Positions 37,281 through 50,090 of a stretch of DNA of 64,000 bases are shown here, one piece after another. The stretch's first letter is position 1. Every line of letters begins with the position of its first letter. The stretch is taken from the NCBI GenBank assembly GCA_951804985.1, contig OX638133.1, forward strand, positions 8,886,501 to 8,950,500, written 5' to 3'. The notes beneath the pieces are model-generated. The model was not told the origin of the DNA. It saw only the letters and a list, made by a program, of their open reading frames with translations, and made no database searches. The stretch comes from Dryomyza anilis (lineage: Eukaryota > Arthropoda > Insecta > Diptera > Dryomyzidae). Made by a program: the position numbers and the translations under genes.

Positions 37281-37774
37281 ACAAAACAAAAACGGTTTTG
37301 GATATCAATGAAATTCTTTATTCCTGTATAAGTTCGTTCGATGCCATTATGTATGGAACTCGATTTCTTTTGCATGGCCACCACGGGCACGCTTGCAGAA
37401 GTCCAGACGCTGAACCCAATTTTCGACGGTTTTCAAGCATAAATCGGACGATACTGATGCAATTTCACGTTCGATATTCGTACGAAGTTCATCAATCGTC
37501 GCTGGCTTGTTGTCATAGATCATAGACTTGACGTAGCCCCACAGGAATTAGTCTAACGGCGTCAAATCGCACGACCGAGGCGGCCAATCGACTGGATCAT
37601 TTCGTGACTCCGAATTTCGGTAGTAAATTTTTCGACTCGTTGTTGGCTCGTATATCTTTTCATCATAAAATGGCAAACCTTACTGAAGAGAAATATCAAA
37701 AGAACGGCACGAAATATGGTGTCGTTTGTTGTCCCTGTCGCTATACTTTTGTAGCGTCCCTGTTGAGAAACCCG
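37281..37774 (-). mobile_element. Internally deleted mariner-like element, copy 2 (inverted)
   Basis: This is the reverse complement of the element at 31695-32194, matching over essentially its whole length with scattered substitutions. It carries the same in-frame internal deletion of the transposase. On the minus strand it reads WPPRSCDLTPL, GYVKSM and RARGGHAKEIEF, and it is slightly less damaged than copy 1. It lies just downstream of Jheh B, so the two copies bracket Jheh A and B in opposite orientation. Confidence 0.75.
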
Positions 37775-37859
37775 ATATTAATGAATGCATTCATTAAATA
37801 TATGAACAAAATATTCAATACAATGAATTTGAATGGTCATATTGATGAATTTGTTCATA

Positions 37860-38140
37860 ATATTTTTTCAAAAAAAAAACATGTTCGAAAAAAAGTGTTG
37901 TAAAAATGTTATTTAAAAAAAATAACAGTAACAAATTTAAAAAAAAAATTCGGACAAAAAAAAATGTTCGAAAAAATAAATTCGAACAAAAAAATCGAAT
38001 AATAAAACCGAAAAAAAAATTTTGAAAAAAAAATTTCAAAAAAAAAATTCGGCCAAAAAAAAATCCGAAAAAAAAATTTAAAAAGCAAAAATTCGAAAAA
38101 TAATTAAAAAAACAAAATTTTTTCAAGAAATTATCGAAAT
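37860..38140. repeat. A-rich degenerate TTCGAAAAAAAA tract
   Basis: TTCG followed by 6-9 A is repeated about 20 times on the plus strand with variation. The frame on the opposite strand is Phe-rich and is a by-product. The stretch from 38140 to the start of Jheh C is otherwise AT-rich and holds a short CTTT microsatellite (38470-38530). Confidence 0.8.
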
Positions 38141-38495
38141 AGGAAATTCACATTTTTTCGACATATCGTACGCATTCCTCCATATTAATCAATTTACATA
38201 TATTAAAAATACCGAACATTATTATATTAGAATAATAATAATAGAATATATACTGACACCAAAAATTGTTGGAAATAAAAATGCAAAAAGAAAAATAAAA
38301 AAATCGAAAAATATGTAATATTAAAATGCACATACACAGCGATATTTTAACGATATCGAAAGGATATCGTTTTTGGCTCAAACTTTCATTTTAGGCAATC
38401 TATAATGATACGAAAACGATTGGGTTTTCGATTAAACCCAAAAACAGATCTTTTCAATTAATTTCCAACACTCCCTTTTTCTTTATTTCTTTTTT

Positions 38496-38527
<32 letters not shown>

Positions 38528-39276
38528 TGTTCCTTTCTTTCTCTCTATGTTTTGCTCTACCCAAACGTACCTATTTGAAATATTTAGAATGCATATAAGA
38601 GTGATCATTACAAATAGTTCTTTAAAATCTATTTAAATTTTATATAATTATTTTTTTATTACCGCAAAGCCATTAAAAAAAAATTAAACGACCCTCAAGG
38701 TTACGAAATTGAATTCAAGATCATTTTGAAAATTTGCAGGTAGTGCCAAAAAATATCACATTAAATTGTTCCAGAACAAACAAAAAAATTCAAATAGCTT
38801 TCAAGGGTCACAAAGGCGCTTAATCACTCCGACTGTGTCTGCCGGTTGCTCTCTATTGCAAACATTATCAAATTTTGCAAATTCTCAGTACACAGTACTG
38901 CAAAAAAAAAAACTGATCTTACCCCCCACTTATCAGTCGTCTGCAAAACAGTCAACTCACTGTGATAAAAATAAACAAACCGGCAAATTTCATAATAAAT
39001 GGTACTTGATTTCTAAACAAAGCTCTCTCGCACTCTGTCTCTCTATCACTATCTCTCCGGCTTACTTTCAGTCTGTCACTCATGATTCTTGCTCTTTGCA
39101 TTAAACTTATTCCCACTTCCAGATCAAAGTACATAAAAGCTTCAACATTCACTTAGAAACACAGCTCACGATCGATCGTTGCAAAAACGAATCAGTTAAT
39201 TATTTGAACTCCGCGTGTTCGGACGCATTGACGATTTGCACGGAGCAGTATTTTTGTGGACGCCAAATTCGCGAAA

Positions 39277-42200
39277 ATGGGTATTATGGTGCGTGTTCTG
39301 TTGGTTGTCGCCTGTCTGGGTGTGGCGGTGCTTTTCCAAAACTACCGTTTGATGACGCGCCCAGCGCCAATGCCTACCTTTGATCTCAAGGAATACTGGG
39401 GCGCTGGAACTGGTGCGAGCTACAAGGAAGATGTCACCGTGAGACCGTTTGACATTGCGCCCAAGCCGGAGGTATGATGGTATATGGTGCAAAAAAATAG
39501 GAGCAGCTGTTGCTCAAAAGTGTAAAATGTCCAAATCTAGGGTTGCTTATTACTGCCAAATGTAATCTGAAACCGCTTTTTATAATTGCTTCTCTTGCAT
39601 TTTCTTCTCCAAATACCGCAATTCTCATGTATACAATTTTTAATTTACTTGTATTGTGCCAATTTTAGCTGCGTTGCGCAAACCACTACTTTCCAATGCA
39701 ACTTGTTTTTTTTTTTTGCACAACTGGCAACCACAAGTCAAGTTATTGTAATTTTTATTTTAATACTTTTTTTTTTCATTTTATTTTATCAGCTCATTGA
39801 GGATCTCAAGTTGCAACTGGGCCGTCCGCTGAAATTGCAAGAACCACTGGAAGGTGTTGGTTTCGAGTATGGTTTTAATTCGAAGCAATTGTCAAAGATT
39901 GTGAGCCACTGGCGTGATAACTATTTGCCCAAGTGGTCAGAACGTGAGGCATTCCTGAAGAAGTTTCCGCATTACCAGACACAGATTCAAGGGTAAGTTT
40001 GTGGTTTTTTAAGTACCACTTCGAATATATTTTAATTCAAAAATGTATTTTATTTTTCCCGATAAAAAAAGCTAGTTAAAAAGGTTAGGTCACATGGGAA
40101 AACGTAGGTACCACAAGTCGGTTCTCAAGAGAATCATTTATATTTTTATAAATTTGATTATAAAAACATGTTTTTGCAAAGCTTCACTTCAGCCAGTATA
40201 AAGTGAAATTCAAAGTTGATGTTTGTGATTTATTGGTACATAAATGATCGGGCGTCAGGTCACAATAAATCGAGCATAGCCATTTTCAATACCAAATACC
40301 GTATGGATATAGGTAATCAAACTTCGGAGTTTCGTTAATCTATCACTTTTAGTTTTCCTGTAATCGTGGTTACAACATAGAGACGGACATATCAAACAAT
40401 CGAATGAAGTAGAATACATGTTAAAATTAATGGAAAACAAAACAAATTAGAAAACTGTAAATGGGCGGACCACTCCTATATTCAAAAATTTTGTAAGGAT
40501 AATATTTCATAGATTTGATTTTAATAATTTACGGTTCAAATTTCCACTATGAAAACCCGGGAAATAATGAAAAAAAAGTGGGCGGATTACGCCCATTTTT
40601 GGACCATATATTTTAAGGTGAATTCTAACAATACGTTTTAAACTTTATAACTATACCTTGAATACTTTTCGAGTTATTAGTTCTGAAAGAGTTATATAAA
40701 AGTGACTTGTATGGGAGGTGGGCGTGTCCGTTGACCGATTTGGCTCATTTTCAAACTCAGTACCTACTTTTGGTTAAAATATATTGAGACGAAATTTCAT
40801 CGCATTCTGATCAGTATTTCTCAAGTTATTCTGTATTCGGACAGCAAGATAGCAAGACGGACAGACAGACAGACGGACATGGCTAAACGGACTCGGGTAG
40901 TGATGCTGATCAATATATATATACTTTTCCATACCGGACACGCCTCCTAAGGGGCGTTACAATGTATGCACAAAGTTAATATACCCTGTTCCTCATCGGT
41001 GTAGGGTATAAAAATATGCGATTTTTTATATATGAACTAGCTGGACCCATGCACGACTCGTGCAAAAATTTTGTAAATGCAAGGATGTGGAGTGATTTAA
41101 TTAATATAAAGAACATTTTTAGTATTTATTTGATTTGGTTTCTTTCCTAATTTATGTGTTTGCCTTTTGTGTTTTTCGCGTTTTTGTTTTACTTTTGTTT
41201 TCAATATTCTTTATTTTTTGCGTTTTTCTGTTTTTTCTTTTGTTTTTTAGATTGACTTTGACTTTGTGTTTTTAATGTTCATGTTTTGTTTTTATTTATT
41301 TTTTGCCCCTGATTTTTAAATGTTTTTCTTTTTGCATATGTTTTTGCATTTTTATGTTAGTTATTTTTTTTAATTTGATTTTTTTGCTTTTGTATTTTTG
41401 CTTTGGTTTTTGAATTTTTTTCTTTTGATTTTGTGTTTTTTCTCTTGTTTTTGTGTTTTTGCTATTTCTTTAGCTATTGTGTTTTTCTTTTGTTTTGTTT
41501 TTGAGTTTTTTCTTTTAATTTTTTATGTTTTGTGTTTTTGCTATTCTGTTAATTTCAATTTTTGTTTGTTTTGCTATTGTATTTCCTTTTTTAGTTATTT
41601 TTTTTTAATTTGATTTTTTTGCTTTTTGTTTTTGCTTTTGTATTTTCGCTTTGGTTTTTGAATTTTTTCTTTTAATTTTGTGTTTTTTTTCTCTTGTTTT
41701 TGCTATTTCTTTAGCTATTTTTTTTTTGTTTTACATTTTGTTTTTGAGTTTTTTCTTTTAATTTTTTATGTTTTGTGTTTTTGCTATTCTGTTAATTTCA
41801 ATTTTTGTTTGTTTTGCTATTGTATTTCATTTTTATGTTTTTGCTTTTGATTTTGTGTTTATGCGTTTGTTTTTGTGTTATTGCTTTTGTTTTTGTGTTT
41901 TTGAATTTTTTTTTTGCTTTTGGTTTTGTGTTTTTCTTTTGTATTTTTGCATTTGCTTTTGTGTTATTGCTTTTGTTTTTGATTTTGTGTTTGCTTTTGT
42001 GTTTGTGCTTTTGATTTTGTGTCTTTGCTTTTGTTTTTGTGTTTCGGCTTTTGTTCTTTGTATTGGTTTTTACTTTTGTTTTTCCATCTATTTTTTTCTG
42101 TTGTTTTTGTGTTATTGCTTTAATTTTGTGCTTTTGCTTTTATTTCTGTGTTTGATTTTTGCTTTTGTGAATTTGATTTTGTTTTATTTTTTTTTTTTGT

Positions 42201-45200
42201 ATTTGAGTTTTTTGTTTTATCTTCAGCGGTTTAGACGTGATGCTGGAACAAAAAGTCCGATAGACTGACAGACATTCTAAGAGTAGAGTTTTAAAAATAG
42301 AATCAAATGTTTATATTTAAAACTCCTATCGTCACGTAGAATGTGGACGGAATTGGACAAAGGGGCGTGGCACCTCCCATATAACCAAAATATTAAAATT
42401 ACTGTAACTCCTGACATACTAAGTGTAGAATTACAAAAATCGAATCAAATGTTCATATTTAAAACTCCAATTGTCACGTAGAATGTTGGTGAGATTTATT
42501 CACGGGGAGTTGCACCTCCCATATAACCAACTTATTAGAATTGCTATAACTTCTGACATACTAAGAGAAGAGTTGTAAAAAAGAACGTGAGCGGGATTGG
42601 ACAAAGGGCGACGTAGGCATGCACTAAAAATTGAAAACGAGGCGTGAATGTATCCTAACTTTTAAAAGATATATTTTTGCATTTACAAAAACTTTGCACG
42701 GGCAACCCTGTGCACGGGTCCAGCTAGTGAGAAATTATAAGAACGGTTTTTTCATAAAGAGAGACGTAACGCAGGCATTGGCCATGTCTGACGCTTATTG
42801 AAAGAGTTTTTGTACTTTTACAATAAATTAAAAGTGTCACTTTAGATGTAAAAATCCCACTTTTAAATTTAAAGTGTCACATTAAAATATGTTTAAAATT
42901 TAAAGTTTTCACTTTAAAATTTTATGTCTACAAATACGGATGACTCTTATACATGCACAGAGTCATTTTAAAGTTGTTTTCTCGGTGTACGAAGTAATTC
43001 GTACATAGTACTATAATTAAGTTTTATATATTTACAAATATTTTAATAATAATTTAGTTTACGAAATACATATGCTAAAACTAAATTGTAAAAAAGTAAA
43101 ATAAAATGAGATTATTTTTAAATTAGCACAATCATCATTGCAAGCAACACCTGTTAATCACAATCATTTTATTGATAACATAAAAAAACATAAGCGGCAT
43201 GTTAAAAGTTTATTGCATGTCATTAATTGCATTTCAATAATGTAATAAATCATTAGATAACTTTAAGTAGCTAAGTTTCTAGACTATTTTAAAATCATTT
43301 AGTAAATTATGCAAAGTACAAAATCTAAAGTTAACCAGTAAACTTGATTAGGACACGTGGGAAACATTTTTATAGTTGGTGTATTGAAGCTAGTAAGAAT
43401 TGAAACCGTTTAAATTTATAGAAAGTTTACCAGGGTTTACGAATTCTGAAAATAACTACTAAATTTTAAACGCGAAAGAATTTCCTTTCATTTGAGTATC
43501 ATAACCATAACCTAGTAGAAATTGTACTTGGACCCTAAGATTGGAAACTGACCATAGTATTTTTACCAAGTCACAATTCGAGTAGAAAATTACCCTATTG
43601 AAATAGATATTGATATTGATTATGGCCACATTATATTGATCATGCACACGGAGGGAAAGAACATTCTAAAACTGGAGAAGAATTCGGTTAGAAAGAAACA
43701 TAGTAGAATTTGACTAATTTCAATAAAATACTACTAAAATTCAAGAATTTGTCATCTGGATATCAAGAAAGCAAATTACTTAGTTGTCAAAAAAGTAAAC
43801 AAACTTTATTCAACTGGATTTTCAGAAGATAATTTATTGAACAAGCGGATTGTTGCTGTATTCTTCCTAAAAGGAACACGTGTTGTTGTTTTCTTCGATA
43901 TTGCTCTGTCTGTATGCTTTGTTTTGCGAGGTCGCCATCTGTTAGTCTGCCTGTATGTCTGTTGAAAGTAACTAAGCCAAATTTTTCTAGATATTCAGAC
44001 ATTAAGTTCTTAGGTATCAAAAAAAGTAACTAAGTACAATTTGTCTGGATTTCAGTCGGTTTCAGAATAAAATACAGAGATTAAATTAAATTAAATAATA
44101 ATAATAAAAATAAAATAAAATAAACAATTCAATTACATTAAGTATTCAAAGAAGTCATTTACTATACAAAAATGCATATAGGTAATAAAGTTCTAAATAA
44201 ACAATAAATTAACTCGACTATATTTTTTTTATTTTATGGTAGCTTCGAAATAATTGCTTTTAGTTACTTTCAACATATCCACAGACAGACACACGAACAA
44301 ACAGATGGGGCTGACAGACGGACAAAGTAAAACAAAACATAATAGCGACAAAGCAAGAACACGTGTTCATTAAATTTTTGGACGAAAACAACAACAACAG
44401 TTTTGATACCTAAGAAATCAATAACTGAATTCAAGACTTATTCTACTTAGTTACTTTTTTGATACCTAAGAAATTAATAACTGAATCCAAGAATAGTTCT
44501 ACTTAGTTATATTTTTGATACCCAAGAAATTAATAACTGAATCTAAGAATAATTCTACTTAGTTACTTTATCACTCCGTATTCTTCTTGATTCCTTCTGG
44601 ATTTTAGAACTTTTTTCACTCCGAGTGGGTTTACCAAAGAAACAAAACGGTCCGTTAACGGTGCCGTATACGGAACAGCAATACGGAATACGATTCCGTA
44701 AACGTTCCGTTTTCTGGATACGAAAACGGTCCAGTGAACGGATAAAGAGGAACATCGAAACGGATTTCGAATCCGTTGAGAGTACGTTTCGACGGTACGT
44801 TAACGGACCGTCAGACTGGATTACAAACGGAGTGAGTCCGTCGAGAGTACGTTTCGGCGATACGTTTACAGACCGTCAAACTGGATGAAATACGGAGTGC
44901 ATCCGTTGATATTACGTTTTGACTTATTAGCTTATTGTTCATGTTCACAAAATCAAATGAATTGAAATGTACACCAATAACGGAAGAAAATCGGTGCCGT
45001 TGAGTTGGAGTATAAACGGAAAATTTACGGAGTAATCCGTTTCAACGAAAACAATACGGAGTACCGTAAACGACTACAACAAAACGCAAATCTTACGAAG
45101 TTATTTAGAAATACGGAGCAAAACGGAATTCTAACGGAATCGTCCGATTTGACGGTAAGTTAACGGTGCGTAATCGTATATGCTACAAGCTCAATGATCA

Positions 45201-47978
45201 GTAAACATGCCGTCAATGACGGTATTGTATTTCCGTGTGTGTCGTATGCTCCGTATAAATGTTTCTTGGGTTTTACATTATGATATAATTTAATTTGAGT
45301 TTATATGAAATTTTTTTGTAAACTATTAAATCATTTTTTTGTAACTAGTTTTTTTGTAAACTATTAAATTCTATTGACAAATTTTCGTGAAATTATATGA
45401 CATTTATTTTTAAAGTCTACTTTTTATTAAACATTTATTGTCATGGTAAAAAAAACGTTTCCATATTTTGAAATTTTATTGACGATCAATGATCTTTAAA
45501 TTAAATATTTGTTTTGTTGTGAGTATTAAGAAACGTGCGGCGAATTTAAAAATGTTTTGAAGAGCAAGGCATTGATTGAATATTAAAATATGTTTGAGAT
45601 TATATAATATGCAATTGTTTTATATTTAGACAAAGTTTTAAAGAATAATTAATTAAGATTGAAGCAATAAAATAAATTCTTACAAATATATGGTATTAGC
45701 AAATGTTTGGTTTACCTTTTTTAAAAATGGCATAAATATGATTTTAGGAAAAACGTGATATATTTGAAGATCACTGAGCGATGATGTTGGTTTTAGTTTC
45801 ATTTTAATAATAAATTCATAATCTTTCGAAAAACAATAAAGATTTACATATAAAAGATGTATGTTTTACAAAATAAATGCATAAATTTGAAAAACTGTTT
45901 TTTGCTTAATTTTAGTTTTAAAACGATGATGCTTGAATATCTCTGATATATTTATATATCTCTGATGATCGTTTTGGTGTAAATTCATAATCTTTCGAAT
46001 AACATTTATGATTTACAAATGTTTTACAAAATAAATTCATAAACTTGAAAAGATGTGATTTTTTATGTATTTGGTTAATTTTACTTTTAACACGACGATG
46101 TTTGAATATTTCTGTTATATTTTAATATCTCTGATGATCATTTTAGTGTCATTTTAATTGTAAATTCATAATCTTCCGAATCTCATTTACGATTTACATA
46201 TAGCATAAATATGTTTTACATAACAAATGCATAAACTTGAAAAGATGGTATTTTTAAGTTTTTGGTTAATTTTACTTTTAAAACGACGATGTGATAATAG
46301 ATTATTTTTAAGGTATTTCTTTTAATTATTTCTTTGGGTTTGGGAATATTGGAAATCCGCTTTGATATCAAATTGAGAACAAATTGAAATTTAATTCAAA
46401 TATTAAACAATCTTATATGCGTTAATAGAAAATATTCTAGGGTCTTGTTCGGGAACTGATTATTTTGAACTTCTCCCTTGTCCCGATCAGTTACAAGACC
46501 AATATAGGGTAAATTTCGACGAGTCTGACGAGTTAGGCCTTTTTGTAGAAATTATGCTTCAACCATAATCGGAACATGATTATTTAACTTTTTCCTTTTC
46601 ATAACCCGATCAGTTACTAGACCATGTCAATGATCATGTCAACGATCATAACAACGATCATGTCAACTATCATAAGAATGATCATGTCAATTTAGTGTTA
46701 CAATTATAACAAAATAATGTTTAATAACTAATAAATAATACAATAGAATTGTTTCAAATATTACAAAGTTTGAGGTTATTTTTTCAATTGCTTCCAGGCC
46801 AAGTGCACCTAAATCAGTTGTTTTTATACATCAGAGGTTTAATTATATAAATTTATCAGTATATTTATCGCAATACTTATCTTTTGCAGTATTTTATAAC
46901 ATTTGAATTGTCTGTTATTTCTTTGATAGCCTTAAAATTCACTTTATGCATGTGAAACCCAAGAAAACCCAAGGCAAAAAGGTGCTGCCCCTTTTGCTGC
47001 TCCATGGCTGGCCCGGCTCCGTGCGCGAATTCTACGACATCATTCCATTGTTGACCACAGCGAATGCCAAGAGTGACTATGTTTTCGAGGTGATCGCACC
47101 CAGTCTTCCCGGCTATGGTTGGTCTGAAGTAAGTTAGCGCTGATCTGAACATTTTTAAAAAACACCTATTAATCACTATTCTCACCTACTTCCAATAGGG
47201 TGCTGCTAAAACTGGTTTTGGACCCGCTCAAATATCCATAGTGCTACGCAATCTGATGCTGCGTCTGGGTCATCAGAAATTCCTTGTGCAAGGCGGTGAT
47301 TGGGGCTCCATAGTTGGTTCAAATCTTGCCACAATCTTTCCACAGAATGTGCTCGGCTATCATTCGAACATGTGCGTCGTACTGAGTCCCGTTGCACAAA
47401 TGAAACTCTTCATCTCCAGTTTATGGCCAGCATTTTTCTATGAGCAGCCACAAGTGGACTTCCATATGCCAGCCACCAAGATGTTGGTACAATCGCTCGA
47501 AGAAATGGGCTACATGCATATTCAGGCCACAAAACCCGATACCATTGGCACAGCGCTCTCGCATAATCCCGTTGGTCTGGCCGCCTACATCATTGAGAAA
47601 TTCTCCACCTGGACTAATGCGAACTACCGCAAGTTGGCCGATGGTGGTTTGACCAAGAAATACACATTGGATGCACTGCTCGATAATGTCATGATCTACT
47701 ATATGACCAACTCGATCACCACATCGCAACGTCTGTATGCTGAAAATTTCAATAAGGCGCAGATGGCGCTGCAAATGGATCGTGTACAGACACTGGTTCC
47801 GGTGGGTTGTGCACGTTTTAAGCATGATCTGGCGCACGCCTCCGACTGGCAGCTCAAGGATAAATTCATCAATATTGTGCACAGCAAATATTATCAGGAT
47901 GGTGGTCATTTTGCGGCCATGGAGTTGCCACAGACGTTGTACAATGATTTTGTGGTATTCGTGAAGAAGGCTCTATGA
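39277..47978 (+). CDS. Jheh: Juvenile hormone epoxide hydrolase, copy C, with a 6.9-kb intron
   Basis: This gene encodes a protein of about 457 aa. The exons are 39277-39471, 39793-39992, 46930-47128 and 47199-47978. The second intron is 6,937 nt and the exons join in phase 2 inside a Gly codon (GG|C), restoring the conserved QGLKIHF stretch. Residues 5-21 are the membrane anchor and the YWG linker is present. HGWPGS is at 157-162, the nucleophile Asp232 in GGDWGS, the acid Asp408 and the His435 in GGHFAA. The lid tyrosines lie in EMGYMHIQ and RLYAEN. Unlike A and B, this copy keeps the Gly-codon intron, as D does. Because of the size of the intron, exons 1-2 and 3-4 could in principle belong to separate broken genes. 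However, the parts are complementary, the phase matches and no leftover halves are visible, so one gene is preferred. An AATAAA is at 48069-48074. Confidence 0.9.
40075..41012. repeat. Dispersed repeat R2, full copy
   Basis: This runs from GTTAGGTCACATGGG through GTGGGCGGATTACGCCC and a GACAGACAGACAGACGG block to GGCGTTACAATG and GTGTAGGGTATAAAA. Parts recur inverted at 48985-49480 and, more decayed, at 61665-61815. This layout is common for dispersed fly repeats, but I cannot assign the family. Confidence 0.55.
41035..42729. mobile_element. TIR element with low-complexity core (Jheh C intron 2)
   Basis: The left end ACTAGCTGGACCCATGCACG and the right end (inverse of ACTAGCTGGACCCGTGCAC) are inverted, and the match continues inward through TTTTGTAAATGCA with one indel. 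The core from about 41150 to 42220 is a T-rich tract of TTTTGCTTTTGTTTTTGTG words. A stretch ending TTTAGACGTGATGCTGGAAC follows. Its inverted relative is at 51500-51580. No transposase is seen. Confidence 0.6.
43776..44575. mobile_element. Foldback-type element, copy 2 (in Jheh C intron 2)
   Basis: The left arm begins CTTAGTTGTCAAAAAAGTAA and holds the CATCTGTTAGTCTGCCTG stretch, then CTTAGGTATCAAAAAAAGTA. The right half (44240-44575) carries these in inverted order. It includes a mirrored CAGACAGACA block, AACACGTGTTC and three ~57-bp direct units with GATACCTAAGAAAT...CTTAGTTA. The flank TTCTTGATTCCTTCTGGAT is the same sequence that lies beside copy 1. Confidence 0.6.
44640..45260. repeat. 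ACGG-rich tandem/dispersed region in Jheh C intron 2
   Basis: A ~66-bp unit (TCCGTTGAGAGTACGTTTCG and following text to AAACGGAGTG) repeats at least three times at 44775-44920, and TACGGA/AACGG words are dense throughout. The many palindromic pairs (CCGTTAACGG) suggest decayed inverted copies. No coding region is seen. Confidence 0.65.
45780..46295. repeat. ~170-185-bp tandem repeat, three units
   Basis: Units begin GATGATGTTGGTTTTAG (45781), GATGATCGTTTTGGTG (45965) and GATGATCATTTTAGTG (46133). Each runs through AAATTCATAATCTTTCGAA, GATTTACA and AACTTGAAAAGATG. AT-rich; lies in Jheh C intron 2. Confidence 0.75.
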
Positions 47979-48984
47979 GTGGGATTCATGGATTTGGCTT
48001 AAATTCGATCACATTTAAGTAGAGCAGTAGTTATGAGTTAAATGTTTAAAAAATATTGTTTTTTATTAAATAAAGTATGTTGATAAATCTAAGTATTTCA
48101 TTATCTATAGGTACAAAAAAGTTCATAATATAAATTATTTTTTATTACTATGAATATTTTGATGCATTTAATGCATTAGGGCAAAATAAGGCTAGCCATA
48201 CAAATTACAACTCAAATGAAACCCGAACAGCTTCATGACCAACATAATCTGGTCAATAGGGTAAATATTGATCATAAAATATTCATGATACGAAAAAAAT
48301 GTCTATATAGTTTTTTACAAACCACATATGGGCAATTCCTGGGGTTCCGGACGGGACATTCGTACGCTTAAAACTTTAAAATCCCGAAGGAAAATTAATG
48401 AATTTACTTGATTTTTTGTGCATGTAGTATTTTAAATAGGACTAAACATCTGCAAAATTATAGAATTCTATACGGTAGATCAAAAGATGTAAATAAAATA
48501 ATGGACGTTCCGGACGGGATAAAAACGGAAGTAAATATCGAGGTTCATATGAATATTCCAAAAATGATTTTTTCAAAATATTTAAAAAAAAAATAGTTGA
48601 AATAACGTGCTTTCTTTGTATATTTACACTTTGTTTCTAATGTTTATAGTTTTTTCATAATCAATCACAGAAAAATTCCAGACGGGATATTTCGTACGGT
48701 ACAAAAAATTATCAGTACTATTTTTTTTTTCTAAAAATCATTTTTGGGTATAATATCCTTTTTTGAATTATCTGAAAACATTGCTGAGATAATTTACTTT
48801 ATTTTTGTATATGGGCACTTTGTTACTAGTTATTTCGTAATAAATCGCAGTATAATTCAGGACGTTCCGTAAGGACGATTTTTGCTAAAAATAATTTAGT
48901 ATATGACAATATTAATAATCATTATTACAAAATGAAAAGTGGTGTACTATTCAAATTTCAAGACTTTTTAAATTATTTAATATT

Positions 48985-49480
48985 TTTATACCCTACACCT
49001 ATGAGATAGAGGGTATATTACCTTGTGCAAATATTGTAACGCCCCTTAGGAGCCGTGCCCGGTATGGAAAATATATATATTCTTGATTTGATTTTTTTAT
49101 TACTTTTCGCTTTTTGATAGTTGAAATTTTATTCGCAAATTATTGAAAACTAAATTATAAAATATTAGCCTTAAATTTCTATGTTTTAAAAGTGGGCGTG
49201 ATCCGCCCACATTTATTTTTCTACATGTTTCAACATTTTTTGATTTTTAATTTTTGACTTTTACATCAATTTTTAAATTTGATATGTAAATAATATTCTG
49301 AGTGTAAAAATGTTCAGCATAATTAATAACTTTAAACGTAGGTATTCAATTAAATTCCCCACATTAAAATTTACACCAAAGTGTAGGGTATTCCATAATC
49401 GGGGCCGGACGACTATAAAATTCCGTCCCATGTGACCGAACTTACCCATGTGACCTAACTTTCCCAACTCGTTTTTACTA
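48985..49480. repeat. Dispersed repeat R2, partial inverted copy
   Basis: The sequence TATACCCTACACC, then GTAACGCCCCTTAGGAG, CCGGTATGGAAAATATATAT and, at the far end, CCCATGTGACCTAACTTTC, is the inverse of the ends of the repeat at 40075-41012. The middle is shorter. Confidence 0.5.
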
Positions 49481-49633
49481 GTTTTACACTTATGGTACTC
49501 AAAGTTCCGCACGGGACGGATTTCAATTAGCTTTCAAAATTTTGTAGAATTACAAGGAAATCGATTCAGACTTAAAAATAGAGGATTAAACTATTTAAAA
49601 TAAAAAGTAAGTTTAATATGATAATAAATGTAT

Positions 49634-50090
49634 TGTTACGAAGATGTAATTGCCCCATAGTGCAAGCAATAAACAAGATAACTCAGACGCAAGAAACGGA
49701 AGATCATTCAGCGCACTAAGCAATGTGCGAGAAAGAGATGGAAAATCAGCACATTAAAACACATGAGTGCCAATGAGATGCCAATAGCATGCGTCATTCA
49801 CGAAACGAGCAAAAGATTCTCGAAACGTGTCGAACTGATGCATGCAGTATATAAGGGCGCCGCATCTGAGGGCACAGCACTTCAGTAGTAATTGGAATGT
49901 GGTCGAGTGCATCTCGTGTGTGATCAATGTCAAGTTGTTAGAATTTATAATTAGTAAAGTCGTTAGTTAATGTGAATTAATAAAGTTCATTGTTGTAATT
50001 TAAACCAAATATAGGAGTGTTTTTATTTTGTACACAATCCAGCGATACGAACTCGTCGAACAGTTTTCCGTAAACTGAATTTTCATAACA
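49634..50090 (+). mobile_element. Solo LTR, 457 bp, with TATA box and polyA signal
   Basis: The sequence begins TGTTACGAAG and ends TTTCATAACA, flanked by the 4-bp direct repeat GTAT (49630-49633 and 50091-50094). It contains TATATAAGG at 49848 followed about 25 bp later by an Inr-like CACTTCAGT, and AATAAA at 49979-49984, the order of U3-R-U5. This is a retrotransposon LTR of gypsy type (4-bp target duplication) without an internal region. It lies between Jheh C and D in the plus orientation and inside an older repeat rich in TTCCGGACGGGA. Confidence 0.8.

Noticed and set aside
41398..42268. 166-codon Phe/Cys/Leu-rich frame
   Set aside because: It comes from the TTTTGCTTTTG low-complexity core of the TIR element. 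Several frames are open together.
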